Origin: Bog-473 sp963836605 | GTDB lineage: Bacteria; Actinomycetota; Acidimicrobiia; Acidimicrobiales; RAAP-2 | Direction of reading: 5' to 3' | Assembly (NCBI GenBank): GCA_963836605.1 | Contig: CAWIKB010000016.1 | Span: forward strand, 38,712 to 102,711 | Length of the DNA: 64,000 nucleotides | In this document: piece after piece, positions 27,921 to 38,965 of the stretch | How the letters are laid out: the number at the start of each line of letters is the position of its first letter | Position numbering within the stretch: the stretch's first letter is position 1 | The notes under the pieces: generated by a model | Database searches by the model: none | Seen by the model: only the letters and a program-made list of their open reading frames with translations | What the model was told of the DNA's origin: nothing | Program-made: the position numbers and the translations under genes

Positions 27921-28658
27921 TTACGTCGTCGGAGCGGCGGATCGGCTCCCAGACGCCCTGCCACAGAGAACGTAGGGGTGTACGACCGCTTGCTGTCCGG
28001 CGCCGAGCAGCCCAATCACAGATGCGACCGCTCGCCACCCGTTGGCCGCCGCTGGGTATGAGGATCGCAGCGTGACATTCTTGTTCCCGATACCCGGCGC
28101 TGAGACTGAAACCTGAGCGCCGCCCCCGAGCGAGATCTCACCTGACGGGCACGACACTGTCGCAGCGACGGTCGTGCCGACCGGTGGGTCGACGCCTGAG
28201 AGCACAGTCGTGCCAGCCACGACGGTGCTCGTGACGATCGTGCTGCTCGCTCCGGGGGAGCCAGCGGGTCCAGGGGAGCCATTGGGCCCGGGAGAGCCCT
28301 GCTTCCCTGTGAGCCCTGTGGCTCCCTTTGGTCCGGCCGGTCCCGGCGATCCGGTTGCTCCTTGCGGTCCTGGGGATCCCTGCGGGCCCGGGAGCCCTTG
28401 AATGCCGTGCGCACCAGTGGCGCCCTGCAGTCCCGCAGGCCCCTGCGGACCGGCCACCGCAGCAGGTGACGACGTCAGAGCGATCACTCCCACCCCGACG
28501 GCACCGAGCGCCAACGCGATCGCGGCGATCAGTGCCCAGAGGATCGTCCGCGTCGAGATACGGTGCTCGCTCCTTGACGCGTCGATGTGTCCCATTTGTT
28601 GGGTGTCGCCAAAATCCACAAGATTCGGCCGTAGGTTCTCAGTCGGTGCCACCTTCAT
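27921..28658 (-). CDS. Collagen-like (Gly-X-Y) membrane-anchored protein
   Basis: 245 residues with a strong ribosome-binding site (AAGGAG 6 nt before the ATG). A cytoplasmic N-terminus is followed by a membrane span at about 38-62 (ILWALIAAIALALGAVGVGV) and then uninterrupted Gly-X-Y triplets from about 70 to 137 (GPQGPAGLQGATGAHG...). A C-terminal domain of about 100 residues contains one CPSGEISLGGGAQVS motif, seen in other bacterial collagen-like proteins. The triplets should form a surface-exposed trimeric rod. Function unknown; adhesion or surface display is inference. The stop lies 40 bp from the orphan sulfatase fragment on the other strand. Confidence 0.8.
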   Translation of the reverse strand: MKVAPTENLRPNLVDFGDTQQMGHIDASRSEHRISTRTILWALIAAIALALGAVGVGVIALTSSPAAVAGPQGPAGLQGATGAHGIQGLPGPQGSPGPQGATGSPGPAGPKGATGLTGKQGSPGPNGSPGPAGSPGASSTIVTSTVVAGTTVLSGVDPPVGTTVAATVSCPSGEISLGGGAQVSVSAPGIGNKNVTLRSSYPAAANGWRAVASVIGLLGAGQQAVVHPYVLCGRASGSRSAAPTT

Positions 28659-28789
28659 TTGCTCTCCTTCACATCAAAAGCAACGGATCTCGTCATCAAG
28701 CTGGGATGTGTCATCTGGGGTCCCAGTGCGAGTCACTCCGATGGGCACTTCCCCGCATGGTTGTCGCTGTAATTCGGTCGTCCCTGCGC

Positions 28790-30929
28790 TCATCGTTGAC
28801 CGCCCCTCACTGGCTCCTCACCCGTTGTCGCTGTCTCGAGGATCGTCCCGTCAAGACTCGTTCGGTCCGAATCGCGTTGGGTCGAAGCTGGGACGAGACA
28901 AAGAAGACAATTCCCGGCGTGAACCACTGCCTCGCTCCGGGCTGCGAGCGTTCGCGGACCCACGGTGATTGCGGCCACAATCCCTCCGGTGGGTAGGTCA
29001 ATCTCGTCAACTCGGCGGCCATCGACTGGAGCGTTCTGGCCGATTTGGATTTCCACGAGGTCGTAGCCCTCCAGCGGGGCGGGAGCGACACGGAGGTGCT
29101 GCTTCGCGTCAGGAGCTGCCCATTCGGCGGCGAGGGCTCCCTCTGCCACTTCGCGGTCGGAGGCCGTGGTCCGTGCAACCATGGCGTGAATGACATCGCG
29201 ATGGGTCACCCATCCCACAACGTGGTGCCGGTCTGGGGACAAGACGGGGAGGCCCTCTGGACCGTAGAGCACGAGTTGGCGAAGCGCCTGTTCGAGTGTC
29301 TCGTCGCCCAACAGTGCCTGCGGCCGGCGGCGGTCGAGCACGTCACCCAACTGGGGTGCCCACAGAGCGGGCGAGACGGCGCTGCTTGGCCTCGTGTCCT
29401 CGCTTGGTGGTGCAACGGTGGCATTCGCGTTGACGGCACCAAGAGGCTGCATGACCTCGCCGACGGTGAGCACCTGGAGCATCGACGACGGCCTGGGCCG
29501 ATCGATGTCAGTGCCGCGACGGAGCAGCTTCGTCGTGTAGATGGTTCCGTGAGTGAGGCGTTTCGAGACGCCGACCGCGAGGCCCACGGCGAGCATGACG
29601 GGAAGGGTCAGCGCAGTAATTGCCCGTCATCTCGACCACGGTGGCGATGGCGGTGAGTGGCGCCTGGGCGGCGGCCGCGAAGACGGCGCCCATGGCGATC
29701 ACCCCGTAGATCGCGGGTGAACCCACGGCGGGTCCGAAGACGTGGTTCGCGGCAACGCCGAATGCGGTCCCGGCCATCGCACCGGTGAACAGCGACGGCG
29801 CGAACACTCCCCCCGAGCCGCCGATCCCGATCGTGAGGCTTGCCGCCACAACCTTGCCGAGCGCAAGGAGGACGAGGAACCACAGTACGTAGTGGTCAGC
29901 GACCGCCTTGTTCATCACCGGGTAGCCGACCCCGTAGAGCTGGGGGAGGGCGAGGAGGACGGCGCCGAGCACGATGCCCCCGACCGCCGGCCGGCACCAC
30001 TCGGGGCGGCCTTTCCACAGGCGGTCGCAGACGTCTTCGGTGCGATAGAGCACTGACTTGAACCCGACGCCGATGAGAGCGGCGCCAACCGCGAGGAGAG
30101 CGACCAGCAGGTAGTCGGCGTCGTGGGTGATCACGAGGTTGTGGGGCATCGCGCCGAAGATGGGGCCGCTACCGAAGAACGCCTGGCCGAGCATGTCGGC
30201 CGTGACGGCGGACATGATGATGGGGAAGAGGGCGTCGATCGAGAATTCGCGCAAGATCAGCTCGAAGCCGAAGAAGACCCCGGTGATCGGGGCGTTGAAG
30301 GTGGCGGAGATGCCGCCTGCGGCACCGCAGGCGACGAGGATCCGCAGCCGGGACTCGGACATGTGGACGACCTGCCCGAGACTCGACGCGAAGGCAGAGC
30401 CCATCTGCACGATCGGACCTTCGCGCCCGACCGAGCCACCGACCCCGATGCACAGGGCCGAGGCGAGCGCTTTGACCCCGGTGACTTGCGGGCGGATGTT
30501 CCCCCCGTCTTCGGCGACAGCGATCATCACTTCGGGAACCCCGTGCCCGCGAGCCTCCTTGGCGAAGCGCTGGATGAGGGGGCCATAGAGCAAACCACCG
30601 AGGACCGGGACAAGAAGGACGAACCAGATGCCGAGCCATGGGAGATGAAGGCTCGCGACCCTGCCCGCCTGGCCGAACTGGTCGTGACCGGTGACGAGCC
30701 ACGTGACCCCGAAGATGAGCCATCGGAAGGCGACCGCCCCGAGCCCGGCGCCGGTGCCGATGCCAAGCGCCATGACGACCATCCCTAGGCGCGACGTTCG
30801 TAGCCAAGCTGAGACGCGGCTGACTAATTCACCGGCAGGTGCCCCTGGCCGGCGAGCTGGAGGGTCGGCTCCTTCCATCTCGGGTATCTCGCCGCCTACC
30901 TCAGGCACGTCTGGCCCGCTGTGTTGCAC
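28790..30929 (-). CDS. ClC-type chloride channel/transporter with CBS and RCK_C-like domains; one frameshift
   Basis: GTG start at 30929 after GAGGAGA. The membrane domain shows GGSVGREGPIVQMGS (Glu gate region), GISATFNAPITGVFFGFEL and GGSGGVFAPSLFTGAMAG, typical of ClC. After VEMTGNY an extra T near 29617 breaks the frame. The next frame continues ALTLPVMLAVGLAVGVSKRL, a CBS pair (TVGEVMQPLG and DVIHAM) and a C-terminal RCK/TrkA_C-like domain (EIQIGQNAPVDGRRVDEI). Total length about 710 residues, typical for ClC-CBS fusions. It is divergent from the TetR gene at 31016, with the palindromes at 30955-30996 between them. The frameshift may be a sequence error. Confidence 0.82.
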
Positions 30930-30954
30930 CCAACGATCTCTCCTCGGTGGTCAA

Positions 30955-30996
30955 TGCGTATACGTACGCAAGTTACTCAATAACGTACATGTACGC
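30955..30996. promoter_or_regulatory. Putative TetR operators between clc and tetR
   Basis: Two similar palindromes lie in the 86-bp divergent gap: TGCGTATACGTACGCA (30955-30970, arms TGCGTA/TACGCA) and CGTACATGTACG (30984-30995, perfect 12-bp palindrome). The same core, CGTAC-AC-GTACG, is upstream of the paralogous TetR gene at 43748-43759. Inference: autoregulation plus control of the divergent ClC gene. Confidence 0.65.
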
Positions 30997-31015
30997 AACT
31001 TGATACCATGAGGTC

Positions 31016-31669
31016 ATGCCTCCGCGATCCACGGCGAACCGGGACCGGACGGTAGCGGCCGCTCCCCGCCGCGTGCCCTGGGGGACGATGTCTCGCGAAC
31101 AGGTAGTCGCCGCTGCCACGCGGGTGGTCAAACGGGGCGGTTATGAGACGATGACTATCCGAAGCCTGGCGACCGAACTGGGCGTCGCTCCGATGTCGCT
31201 CTATCGCCACGTCCGCGACAAGGACGACCTACTCGACGAGGTCGTGGATCGGCTGCTCGCCAAGGTATGGCAACCCTCGGCATCGGCTGCCGACTGGCAG
31301 GCCTGGGTCGCGGAGGCGGCCGAGAAGCTCCGCTCCTTCCTGGCCAACCAACCTGCAGCACTTCATATCTACTTGCAGCACCCCGTGGTGTCTCCGGCTG
31401 CAATCGAGCGAATGAACGCGATCATGGACGTGCTCCGAAAGGTCACCACTGACGAAGAGGTGGCCCGGCGGGCCTACGCCGCCATCCACACGTACACGTT
31501 GGGCTTCGCGGCTCTAGAAGCCTCCCGCTCGGGATGGATGCCGACAAACGACGAATCCGTCGGGCTTGCCCAAGAGCTCGCTGGCTATACGACCCCAGCG
31601 CAATTCTCGGCGGGGCTGCGCTATCTCCTGGAAGGAATCGAGCGCGAAGTCCGAGGAACAAAAGCCTAG
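31016..31669 (+). CDS. TetR/AcrR-family repressor (paralogue of 43781-44431)
   Basis: 217 residues. The N-terminal HTH is MSREQVVAAATRVVKRGGYE and MTIRSLATELGVAPMSLYRH plus VRDKDDLLDEVVDRLLAKVW. The C-terminal all-helical ligand domain (TetR_C_1 type) has HIYLQHPVVSPAAIERM and TYTLGFAALEASR. Roughly half the residues, and nearly all of the recognition helix, are shared with the TetR at 43781, and both have the same palindrome upstream. GAGG precedes the ATG by 5 nt. The ligand is unknown. Confidence 0.9.
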   Translation: MPPRSTANRDRTVAAAPRRVPWGTMSREQVVAAATRVVKRGGYETMTIRSLATELGVAPMSLYRHVRDKDDLLDEVVDRLLAKVWQPSASAADWQAWVAEAAEKLRSFLANQPAALHIYLQHPVVSPAAIERMNAIMDVLRKVTTDEEVARRAYAAIHTYTLGFAALEASRSGWMPTNDESVGLAQELAGYTTPAQFSAGLRYLLEGIEREVRGTKA

Positions 31670-31909
31670 ATGGGCGCCAGCCCCGATCGTGTACGAACGA
31701 CCATGAATGGGGGGTGTCTGAAGGTCCACGGTGGAGGAGCAGCCGCTGTTCTACGGCGACGGGATCACGATCCCGCCCGGGGCCCGCTCCATTTGGCTCA
31801 TTGTGGGGTCGATTGACCGACCCGGCACCAATCCTACGATGCCCCCTCGGCATTCCCAACTCCGGCTGGCCGACGCAAGGATTCCCGCCGATCCTGTGAC
31901 AGCCTCTGG

Positions 31910-33000
31910 CTACGCGGCCACAGGGTGGTATTCGTAAATGATGCCACCGAACACGTCGTGACGAACGACGTTCATCGACGGGGGCGGAGTCTCGAGCGTT
32001 GCGGGTATGGGAACGCAGAGTTCGATTCCTCGGTGGGGCCGCTGTCGGTTGTAGTGGACGACGTACTCCCCGCAGCACACGTTCCAGGTGGCCCCCGCCC
32101 AAGATGAGCATCCGGTCCAGGCACTCTGTCCGCACGGTCCTCACCCAACGCTCCGCAAAGGCGTTGGCCCGAGGCGATCGGACCGGGGTCTTGATAACCC
32201 TGGGCCTTCGGAGCGGAGCACCTCGTCGAAGCTGGCCGTGAACTTGGTGTCCCGGTCGCGGATCAGGAACTTGATGGATCGGCCACGGTCGTCCAGGTCG
32301 CTCACGAAGTTGCGGGCCACCTGGGTGACAAAGGCACCGGTCGGATGTTGGCTGACGCCGAGGGTGTGTACCTGTCGAGTCGACAGTTCGATGACGAAGA
32401 ACACGTAGAGCTGTGTGAGCCCCACGGTATCTACGGTGAAGAAGTCGGTGGCCAGTATGCCGTGGGCCTGGGAGCGAAGGACTCGGCCCAGGTGGGCCCA
32501 CTTCGTGGAGCGGGCCCCAGGCCAGATCGGCGCAGGACTCTCCGCACTGAGGTGGCCGACACGCGGATCCCGAGCTTTCGGAGCTCGCCCTGGATACGGA
32601 CGCATCCCCAGCTTCGGTTCTCCCGGCCGAGACGCACGATGAGGTCGACCAACTCGTCGCTCAGCGGCGGTCGACCGGGGCCACGTCGCTTCCGCTACCG
32701 ACGCCACTTGTGTTTGGCCGCTTTCCGGTGCCACCGCAGCAGGGTGTCGGGGGTGACCAGGAAGGAGCGCCACCGGTCCCGAGGCAGCAGTCGGCTGAGC
32801 GCAGCGAGGATCGCTCGATCGGCAGGCCGATAGCGAACCCGGGCATGCAGCTGGCGTTCGAGGACACGCACCTGGTGCCGGAGCACCATGATCTCGATGT
32901 CCTTGTCTGACTCCGTGCGCCGCGACGACACGAGGAGGCCGAGGATCCGAGACAAGCCGATGCAGAGGAGCGAGAAAGCCACGGTGGATAGTGCCCGAGC
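31910..33000 (-). pseudogene. Decayed IS481/IS3-like integrase-type transposase (second subtype)
   Basis: Several minus-strand frames taken in order read LSTVAFSLLCIGLSRILGLL, MVLRHQVRVLERQLHARVRY, LLRWHRKAAKHKWRR, VDLIVRLGRENRSWG, LATDFFTVDTVGLTQLYVFF, IKFLIRDRDTKFTASFDEVL, RANAFAERWVRTVRTECLDR and finally YEYHPVAA with a TAG at 31910-31912. This is the full domain order of the transposase seen at 52114-53182 but with at least four frameshifts. It separates the TetR gene at 31016 from the oxidoreductase operon. Confidence 0.75.
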
Positions 33001-33121
33001 CTCAATGTGAAGTGCCCACTCCAGGGGCTCGATTGGGATTTTGGCGCCTACACCTACGGCTTCACCGGTTGCCTGCTCGGTCGATCCCGTACCCGCCGTG
33101 GCCGATGAGCGTGGGTAGCAT

Positions 33122-34220
33122 TCAGGCGATCCGGTACGAGTCGGCCTCGACGTCACGAAAGCTGAAACCGTGTCCGGGCCGTGACGTAATGGGGACCATG
33201 ACCCCGCCGTTTGGGGTGAGTGTGCCGTCGAAGAGCATGGTCTCGATGCGGTGGTGGTCATGGAAATACTCAACGTGGCGGAGATTGGGGATGGAGGCAG
33301 CAACATGAGCGTGAAGGTTGGGGGCACAATGCGCAGACAACTGTCGGTGGTGGGCGTCGGCAAGGGCGGCGACTTGCCGCCACACGGTGTATCCGCCGCA
33401 CCTGGTGACGTCAGCCTGGAGGCAGTCGACGGCGTTGGCCTGGAGCATCGTGGCGAAATAGTCGAGGGTGTAGCCATACTCCCCGGCGGCGACGTCTCCG
33501 CTGTAGGCACCTCTGACCTGGATGAGGCCGGCGAGGTCGTCGGAGGAGACTGGCTCCTCGAACCACGTGACATTGTGTTGGTCAGCCAACACGTGACCCA
33601 AGCGGATTGCCTGCTTGGTGTTGTACCCGCCGTTGGCGTCGACATAGAGCTCCACGTCGTCGCCGATCACTCGACGGGCCAAGGCGACTCTGGCGAGGTC
33701 GCGTCCGGGAACGGTGCCCCATGACTGGCCGATCTTGATCTTGGCCCGGGGAATGGACCAGTCGTCGACCCAAGTTGCCAATTGGGTGGCGGTCGTCTCG
33801 TCGTCATAAGTCGTAAATCCGCCGCTGCCGTACACGGGTACCGAGTCGCGCGCCGCGCCCGAAGAGATCAATGAGTGCGAGGCCGAGCTGGCGCGCCCGA
33901 AGATCCCACAGGGCGATGTCGACGGCGGAGATGGCGCACGCGGCGACGCCAGGGCGCCCTATGTTGCGGCACACTCGGGCCATCTCCTCGGCCAGCCGGG
34001 GGATCTCGGCTGTGTCGCCGCCGGTCACCACTGACGTGAGCTGATCCTTGATGACATCGACCGCCCCGGCGCCCGCGTAGGTCCAGCCGAGCCCGTGCTC
34101 GTCGCCATCGGTGACGGTGACGACGACCATGGTGGTGGTGTCCCAGGTCAGCGTCCCATCAGCTTCGAGCCGGTCGGTGGGGATGGTGTAGGCCCTGGCC
34201 GTGATGCCAGTGACGATCAT
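33122..34220 (-). CDS. Enolase-superfamily (mandelate racemase-like) enzyme; one frameshift, in frame with the GMC gene upstream
   Basis: The likely own start is the ATG at 34220 (MIVTGITARAYTIPTDRLEA). The N-terminal capping domain runs to LALIDLFG, where a frameshift near 33850 occurs; the next frame continues AARDSVPVYGSGGFTTYDD. The barrel has KIKIG (the KxK base), ELYVDANGGYN (Asp ligand), WFEEPVSSDD (Glu ligand), DVAAGEYGY (Glu ligand) and QLSAHCAPNLH (His of the MR subgroup). These enzymes dehydrate or epimerise sugar acids; with the GMC and gluconate-type neighbours an aldonate substrate is plausible. No stop separates it from the GMC frame, so a fusion is possible. Confidence 0.75.
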
Positions 34221-35892
34221 CGGGGCCTCGGTGGAAACGAGGTAGCCGGCGCGGGAGCCGGAGATGAGGTGGTCAGCACAGCGTGCGGAGAGGGCCATGA
34301 TCGTAAGGGCCGGGTTGGCGGAGCCTTGCGTGGGTAACACGCTGCCGTCGGTGATGTAGAGGTTCGGGACGGCAAAGCTCCGCTGGTTTTCGTCGACCAC
34401 GCCGTCCTTTGGGGTCGCGGCCATCCGGCACCCGCCGACGAGATGCGCGTAGCGGTCGATGGTGATGACCTCTTCGGCCCCGGCTGCTTTGAGCAGCTTC
34501 TCCATGACACCTCGGGCGGCTTTCATCAGCATGGTGTCGTTGTCGCATTGGCTGTAGGAGAACTTCGCGACCGGGAGGCCGTGGCGATCAGTCTCCTCGG
34601 CCAGCGTGACCGCGTTGTCGTACTGAGGGAGGAACTCACACAGTGCGCCGAGCGTCGACCAGTGCACGTAATCGCGCATGTACTCGCGCAGCCCCTCTCC
34701 CCAATGCCCTTGAGCGGCGACATGCTCGGCCCAGGTGATGGGAAGCGGCGAGACATTCTGAATGGAGAAGCCGCGCCTGTAGTCCTTGGTGGGATCGGTT
34801 TCGTAGTAGTGCTCGGAACTCACTTCGGGCGGCGGGGCCTTGAACATGCGGATCTCGTCTTTGAACCGGCCGGCCGTCTGGGGGGCGCCTTGGACCATGA
34901 CGTAGTGGCCGACCTGGCCTTTGTCGTTGCACAGCCCGTCGGGGAATCGTTTACTCGTGGAAAGCAGCAGCAGGCGGGGCGTCTCGATGGAATAGCCCGC
35001 CACGGCGACCATCCGCGCCCGCTGGAAGTGCTCGACACCTCCAGTGAAGTAGGTGACGCCGGTGGCGAGACCGCTGTCGCCGATTTCAATTCGCGAGACC
35101 ATGCAGTTGGCTCGGATCTCAGCGCCGTGGGCCAATGCGTCGGGCACATGGGTAATCAGCGGAGATGCCTTGGCGTTGACCTTGCACCCCTGGAGGCAGA
35201 AGCCTCGGTAGATGCAGTGCGGGCGGTTCCCGAAGCGGCCGTTGGCGATGGCGACAGGGCCCACCCGGGCCTCGAGGCCGACCGCCGCGGCCCCGCGCAG
35301 GAAGATCTCGCCGTTCCCACTGACAGGTTGGGGAGAGTAGCGATAGGAGTGTGGATCTCCCCACGGCCAGTCCTGCCCCGAGACCGGCAACTCCTCTTCG
35401 ATTGCTTCGTAGTAGCGGCCGGAGGTCCTGGTAGGAGATCGGCCAGTCGGCGCCGACCCCGTCGGACGCTGCAGGTGTGGAAGTCAGACGGATGAAAGCG
35501 GGGTGTGTAGCCGGCGTAATGGACCATGGACCCGCCCACCCCCCGACCGGAGTTGTTCGAGCCGAGAGGGACCGGGTCGGCGCCGGTGATCACCCGTGGC
35601 TCGGTCCAGTACAGGCGGTGCGAGCCCGCTTCGTCGCTGACCCAGTCGGCGTCAGGGTCCCAGAACGGGCCGGCGTCGAGCCCGACGACGCGCCACCCGG
35701 CCCGGGCCAGACGTTGCATCAGGGTGGCCCCGCCGGCCCCGCACCCGACGATGACGATGTCGACCTCGTCATCGTCGGCGAAGCGGCGCATGTCGGCTCG
35801 CAGCCGGTGGTTGGTGCGGTCGTCGCCGTCAGGGACCAGCCAGGCTGACTCGTTCCTGGCACCGGATGCGTCGTGTCGCTGAAGCGATTCAC
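34221..35892 (-). pseudogene. GMC-family FAD oxidoreductase with several frameshifts
   Basis: A GTG at 35892 overlaps (GTGA) the stop of the subunit-3-like gene. The proper frame is reached after an indel near 35850: AWLVPDGDDRTNHRLRADMR, then the FAD-binding VDIVIVGCGAGGATLMQRLA. Two extra C bases near 35470 and 35427 break the frame again (expected DGVGADWPISYQDLRPYYE). From 35390 the frame is clean: RPHCIYRGFCLQGCKVNAKA, HLVGGCRMAATPKDG and ITDGSVLPTQGSANPALTIM, the GMC C-terminal signature. It then runs without a stop into the enolase-superfamily sequence. Membrane gluconate/polyol dehydrogenases of this type pair with a subunit-3 protein, which is the gene upstream. Confidence 0.78.
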
Positions 35893-36595
35893 GAGGCGCT
35901 TGTGCTTTGTGCCAGTGGTGCGGGCGTGGCGGCGCTCGGCGCGCTCTCGACGCGCTCTGCGAAGGTGACCGGGTCGGCGCTATGGTGGTCGGCGACCTCC
36001 CAGCCTTCTCTCTTGTTGATCCCGAGCGCCTTGTAGCCCCGCGGATAGGCGGGGCCACCAAAGCCGATCTCGTTCCACGCCCACGGGTGGGAGTAGAAGG
36101 CGGTACTGGTGTAGCGGGTCCACAGACTCCAGACCCTCGCCGCGGGCAGTCCGTGCCACGTGTCAGCGTCGTGCACCGCTTGGACCAGAGCGCCCTGTCG
36201 CTCCCAGCTCAGACGATGGAAACGCTCGTCGTGGCTGCGCGCTGGGCGTCGTGGTCGAGAGCGGCCAGCGTCTGGCGCCAGGCTTGGCCGTCTTCGGGCA
36301 TGTCCTCGTAGCGCCAGCCGTCGGTCTGGCCGAGGGCGAGGCGGCGGTCGACGAGGAGGAGCACCGGCACCTTCGGGTCGCCGTCTTGTCCAAGGAGCCG
36401 GTCGAATAGGGCGTCGGCCGTCGCCTGCTCGGCGACGGTGAAGAACGACACCTCAGGTTGGGGGTCCAGCCGGGCCAGGACGACGCCAGCGGTGACGTCA
36501 TCCCAGCGGTCCACCTCGTCGAGGACATCGAAGCCCGGGAATCGCCCCTTCCCGCCCGGGGTGACCGCTCTGGCCGAAGGATGCCGGAAGGGCAT
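35889..36595 (-). CDS. Gluconate 2-dehydrogenase subunit 3-like protein; one frameshift
   Basis: It begins MPFRHPSARAVTPGGKGRFP and contains GFDVLDEVDRWDDVTAGVVL and EVSFFTVAEQATADALFDRL, typical of the subunit-3 family. The frame breaks near 36210; the next frame continues WERQGALVQAVHDADTWHGL, FYSHPWAWNEIGFGGPAYP and a low-complexity tail. The family forms a complex with a GMC flavoprotein, which is the next gene downstream (GTGA overlap). The start directly abuts the stop of the membrane-protein gene upstream. Confidence 0.7.
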
Positions 36596-37078
36596 TCAGT
36601 CCCCCTCCCTGCGCAGCAGCGAGGCCAACAAACCCATGCCGCCCACCAGGCTGGCCAGGGCGGGCGCGAACGCCGGCGGCCCCATCTCGATGTTGTAGCG
36701 AAAGTTGCCAAGTCCGCCCGGTTTGCGTCGAATCCCTCGCAGATGAAGAAACGTGCCTTGGGCACCGTTGGCAATGACGAGAAGTGAAGCCATCGGGAGC
36801 ACCGTCTTGGCGGCCCGTCGGCTGAACACGGCCGCGATCCCGGCGGGAAGGAGGGTGGGGACCACCACAATCGGCCACCACATCATCTTGTTCCCGAAGC
36901 TGGCGCTGTCGTGCGAGGTGTAGATCTCACCGGTCGTGACAATGGCGCCGGCCGCAGCCAGACCAGCCAGCGTCCGTTCGAAGCGGCCGGTGCGCACGTC
37001 GTGCAGCGCCCGGCCGCCGAAGACGTGTCCCGTCGCGGCTGCCGGTGGAAAGTAGCGAATCCCCGGCGAGCTCATCAT
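36596..37078 (-). CDS. Four-span membrane protein of unknown function
   Basis: 160 residues from an ATG overlapping the stop of the TPP enzyme (ATGA). Predicted membrane segments are TLAGLAAAGAIVTTGEI, MMWWPIVVVPTLLPAGIAAV, VLPMASLLVIANGAQG and FAPALASLVGGMGLLASLL. No family is recognised. Its place between the TPP enzyme and the GMC subunits suggests it anchors or couples the oxidoreductase to the membrane; this is inference from context only. Confidence 0.6.
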   Translation of the reverse strand: MMSSPGIRYFPPAAATGHVFGGRALHDVRTGRFERTLAGLAAAGAIVTTGEIYTSHDSASFGNKMMWWPIVVVPTLLPAGIAAVFSRRAAKTVLPMASLLVIANGAQGTFLHLRGIRRKPGGLGNFRYNIEMGPPAFAPALASLVGGMGLLASLLRREGD

Positions 37079-38884
37079 TGGTCCTTGCGTCCAGGCAGGA
37101 ACTCCTGCATCTTCTGCTTGACACCGGTGGTGACTACCGCTCGGGCGTCCTCGTCGCCATGGAGCATGGCGAGACCGGCGGACTTCATCTGGTCGAAGGT
37201 GGCGTGAGGCGGGATCGGCGGGACGTTGGGGTCGGTGTGCACGTCGAGGACGGTCGGACGGTCCGCCGCCAGCGCCTGGCGCCAGGCGTCGGCGATCTGG
37301 TCCGGGTTCGGTGACCTCGATGGCGTGTAGACCGACGGACGACGCGAACGCCGGCATAGGAATAGTCGGGCAGGGACTGCGACTCGACGAACTTCGGGGC
37401 GCCCTCCATGGCCCGCATCTCCCAGGTGACCTGGTTCAGATCGTTGTTGTGGAGGACCGCCACGATGAGCCGAGGATCCGACCACTCCTTCCAGTACCGC
37501 TCGACCGTTAGGAGTTCGGCCATGCCGTTCATCTGCATGGCGCCGTCTCCGACGAGGGCGATGGCCGGTCGGTCCGGATGCGCGAACTTGGCGCCGATCG
37601 CATACGGGCACCCCCGGACCCATGGTCGCCAAGGTCCCCGACAGCGATCCTCGAACATCCCCCCGGAAGCGGAGATCGCGGGCATACCAGTTGGCCGACG
37701 AGCCCGAGTCGGCGGCGACGATGGCGTTGTTGGGGAGTTGCTCGCTCAGCTCCCACACCAACCGCTGCGGATTCACGACCCCGGGCAGGTCGCTGTCGGT
37801 CATGGCTTGACGTTGCATGGTGTCCCACCAGCGCGGCCACATTCTTCTCGATCGTGTCGCGCCACGACCGGTCGGCTTTGCGTTCCAACTTGGGGATGCA
37901 GCGCCCGGAGAGCGGACGCGGCGTCGGCGACGATGTTGAGTTCGTAGGGGTAGCGCATCCCGATGAAGGAACCGTCCCGGTCGATCTGGATGGCCCGGGC
38001 CTGATCGAGTTTCGGCATGAACTGGGTGTAGGGGAAGTTCGAGCCGATCGTGAGGACGGTGTCGCAGTCCATCATCATCTCGTAGCTGGGTCGGGTCCCC
38101 AACAAGCCGATAGCGCCGGTGACGAACGGGAGGTCATCGGCGAAGACGTCTTTGCCGAGCAACGCCTTGGCCACCCCGGCACCGAGAAGATCGGCAACCT
38201 CGAGGACCTCACTGCCGAGCACCCCGCGCCCCTTGGCCGACCAGGATCGCGACCTTCTTTCCGGCGTTGAGGATCTCGGCAGCGTGGCGATCGGGCCGTC
38301 GCCAGCGACCGGGGTCGGCCACTCGGTGCCGACGCTGGAGGGCACCATTTTGAACGCGTGACCGGGTGGCTCATACGCCAGTTCTTGGACGTCGGACGGG
38401 ATGATGATGCAGGTCGGACTGTGAGTGGCGGTCGCCACCCGGATGGCCCGATCGATCAGGTTCGGGAAACTGCTCGGGAACAGTCGCCATCTCCACGAAT
38501 TGATGACAGCAGTCCTTGAACAGCGAAATCAGATCAATCTCCTGCTGGTAGGAGCCGCCCATCGCCGAGCGGGAGGTTTGGCCGACGATGGCCACCACCG
38601 GCACGTGGTCCAACTTCGCATCGTACAGGCCGTTGAGCAGATGAACCGCTCCCGGTCCCGAGGTCGCAGCACACACGCCCGACCTCACCGGAGAATTTAG
38701 CGAAGCCGACGGCTTCGAACGCAGCCATCTCCTCGTGACGGGCCTGGACGAACTTGGGTTGGTTGCCGGCCCTGCCCCACGCCGCCAGCATCCCGTTGAT
38801 GCCGTCTCCGGGGTATCCGAAGACTTGCTTCACTCCCCAGACGCGCAGCCTGGACAAGACGAAATCTCCAACTGTCTCACTCAT
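37075..38884 (-). pseudogene. TPP-dependent enzyme (pyruvate oxidase/acetolactate synthase-like), many frameshifts
   Basis: The ordered pieces cover a whole ~600-residue protein: MSETVGDFVLSRLRVWGVKQ and VFGYPGDGINGMLAA (N-terminal Pyr domain with the catalytic Glu region RHEEMAAFEAVGFA), VCAATSGPGAVHLLNGLYDA, PVVAIVGQTSRSAMGGSYQQ, the central domain (SEVLEVADLLGAGVAKALLG), then IALVGDGAMQMNGMAELLT (the GDG...N TPP motif), LHNNDLNQVTWEMRAMEG and VLDVHTDPNVPPIPPHA. About eight single-base shifts separate them, so no full protein can be made as written. The order matches PoxB-like thiamine-pyrophosphate-requiring enzymes that decarboxylate pyruvate or related 2-oxo acids. Confidence 0.75.
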
Positions 38885-38965
38885 CTCAATGCCTCCTTCG
38901 ATTACGGGTTTGGTTCATCAGTCGGGCCTTGGCGTAGTGCACCTGTCCCGAGGCTCCTCGCGGGA

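Noticed and set aside
28174..28401. Possible CRISPR or VNTR in the repetitive stretch at about 28.2-28.5 kb
   Set aside because: The short repeats are Gly-X-Y codons of the collagen-like gene, with no constant repeat/spacer pattern.
34443..35495. 350-codon plus-strand frame opposite the GMC gene
   Set aside because: Antisense shadow; the GMC signatures on the minus strand settle the coding strand.
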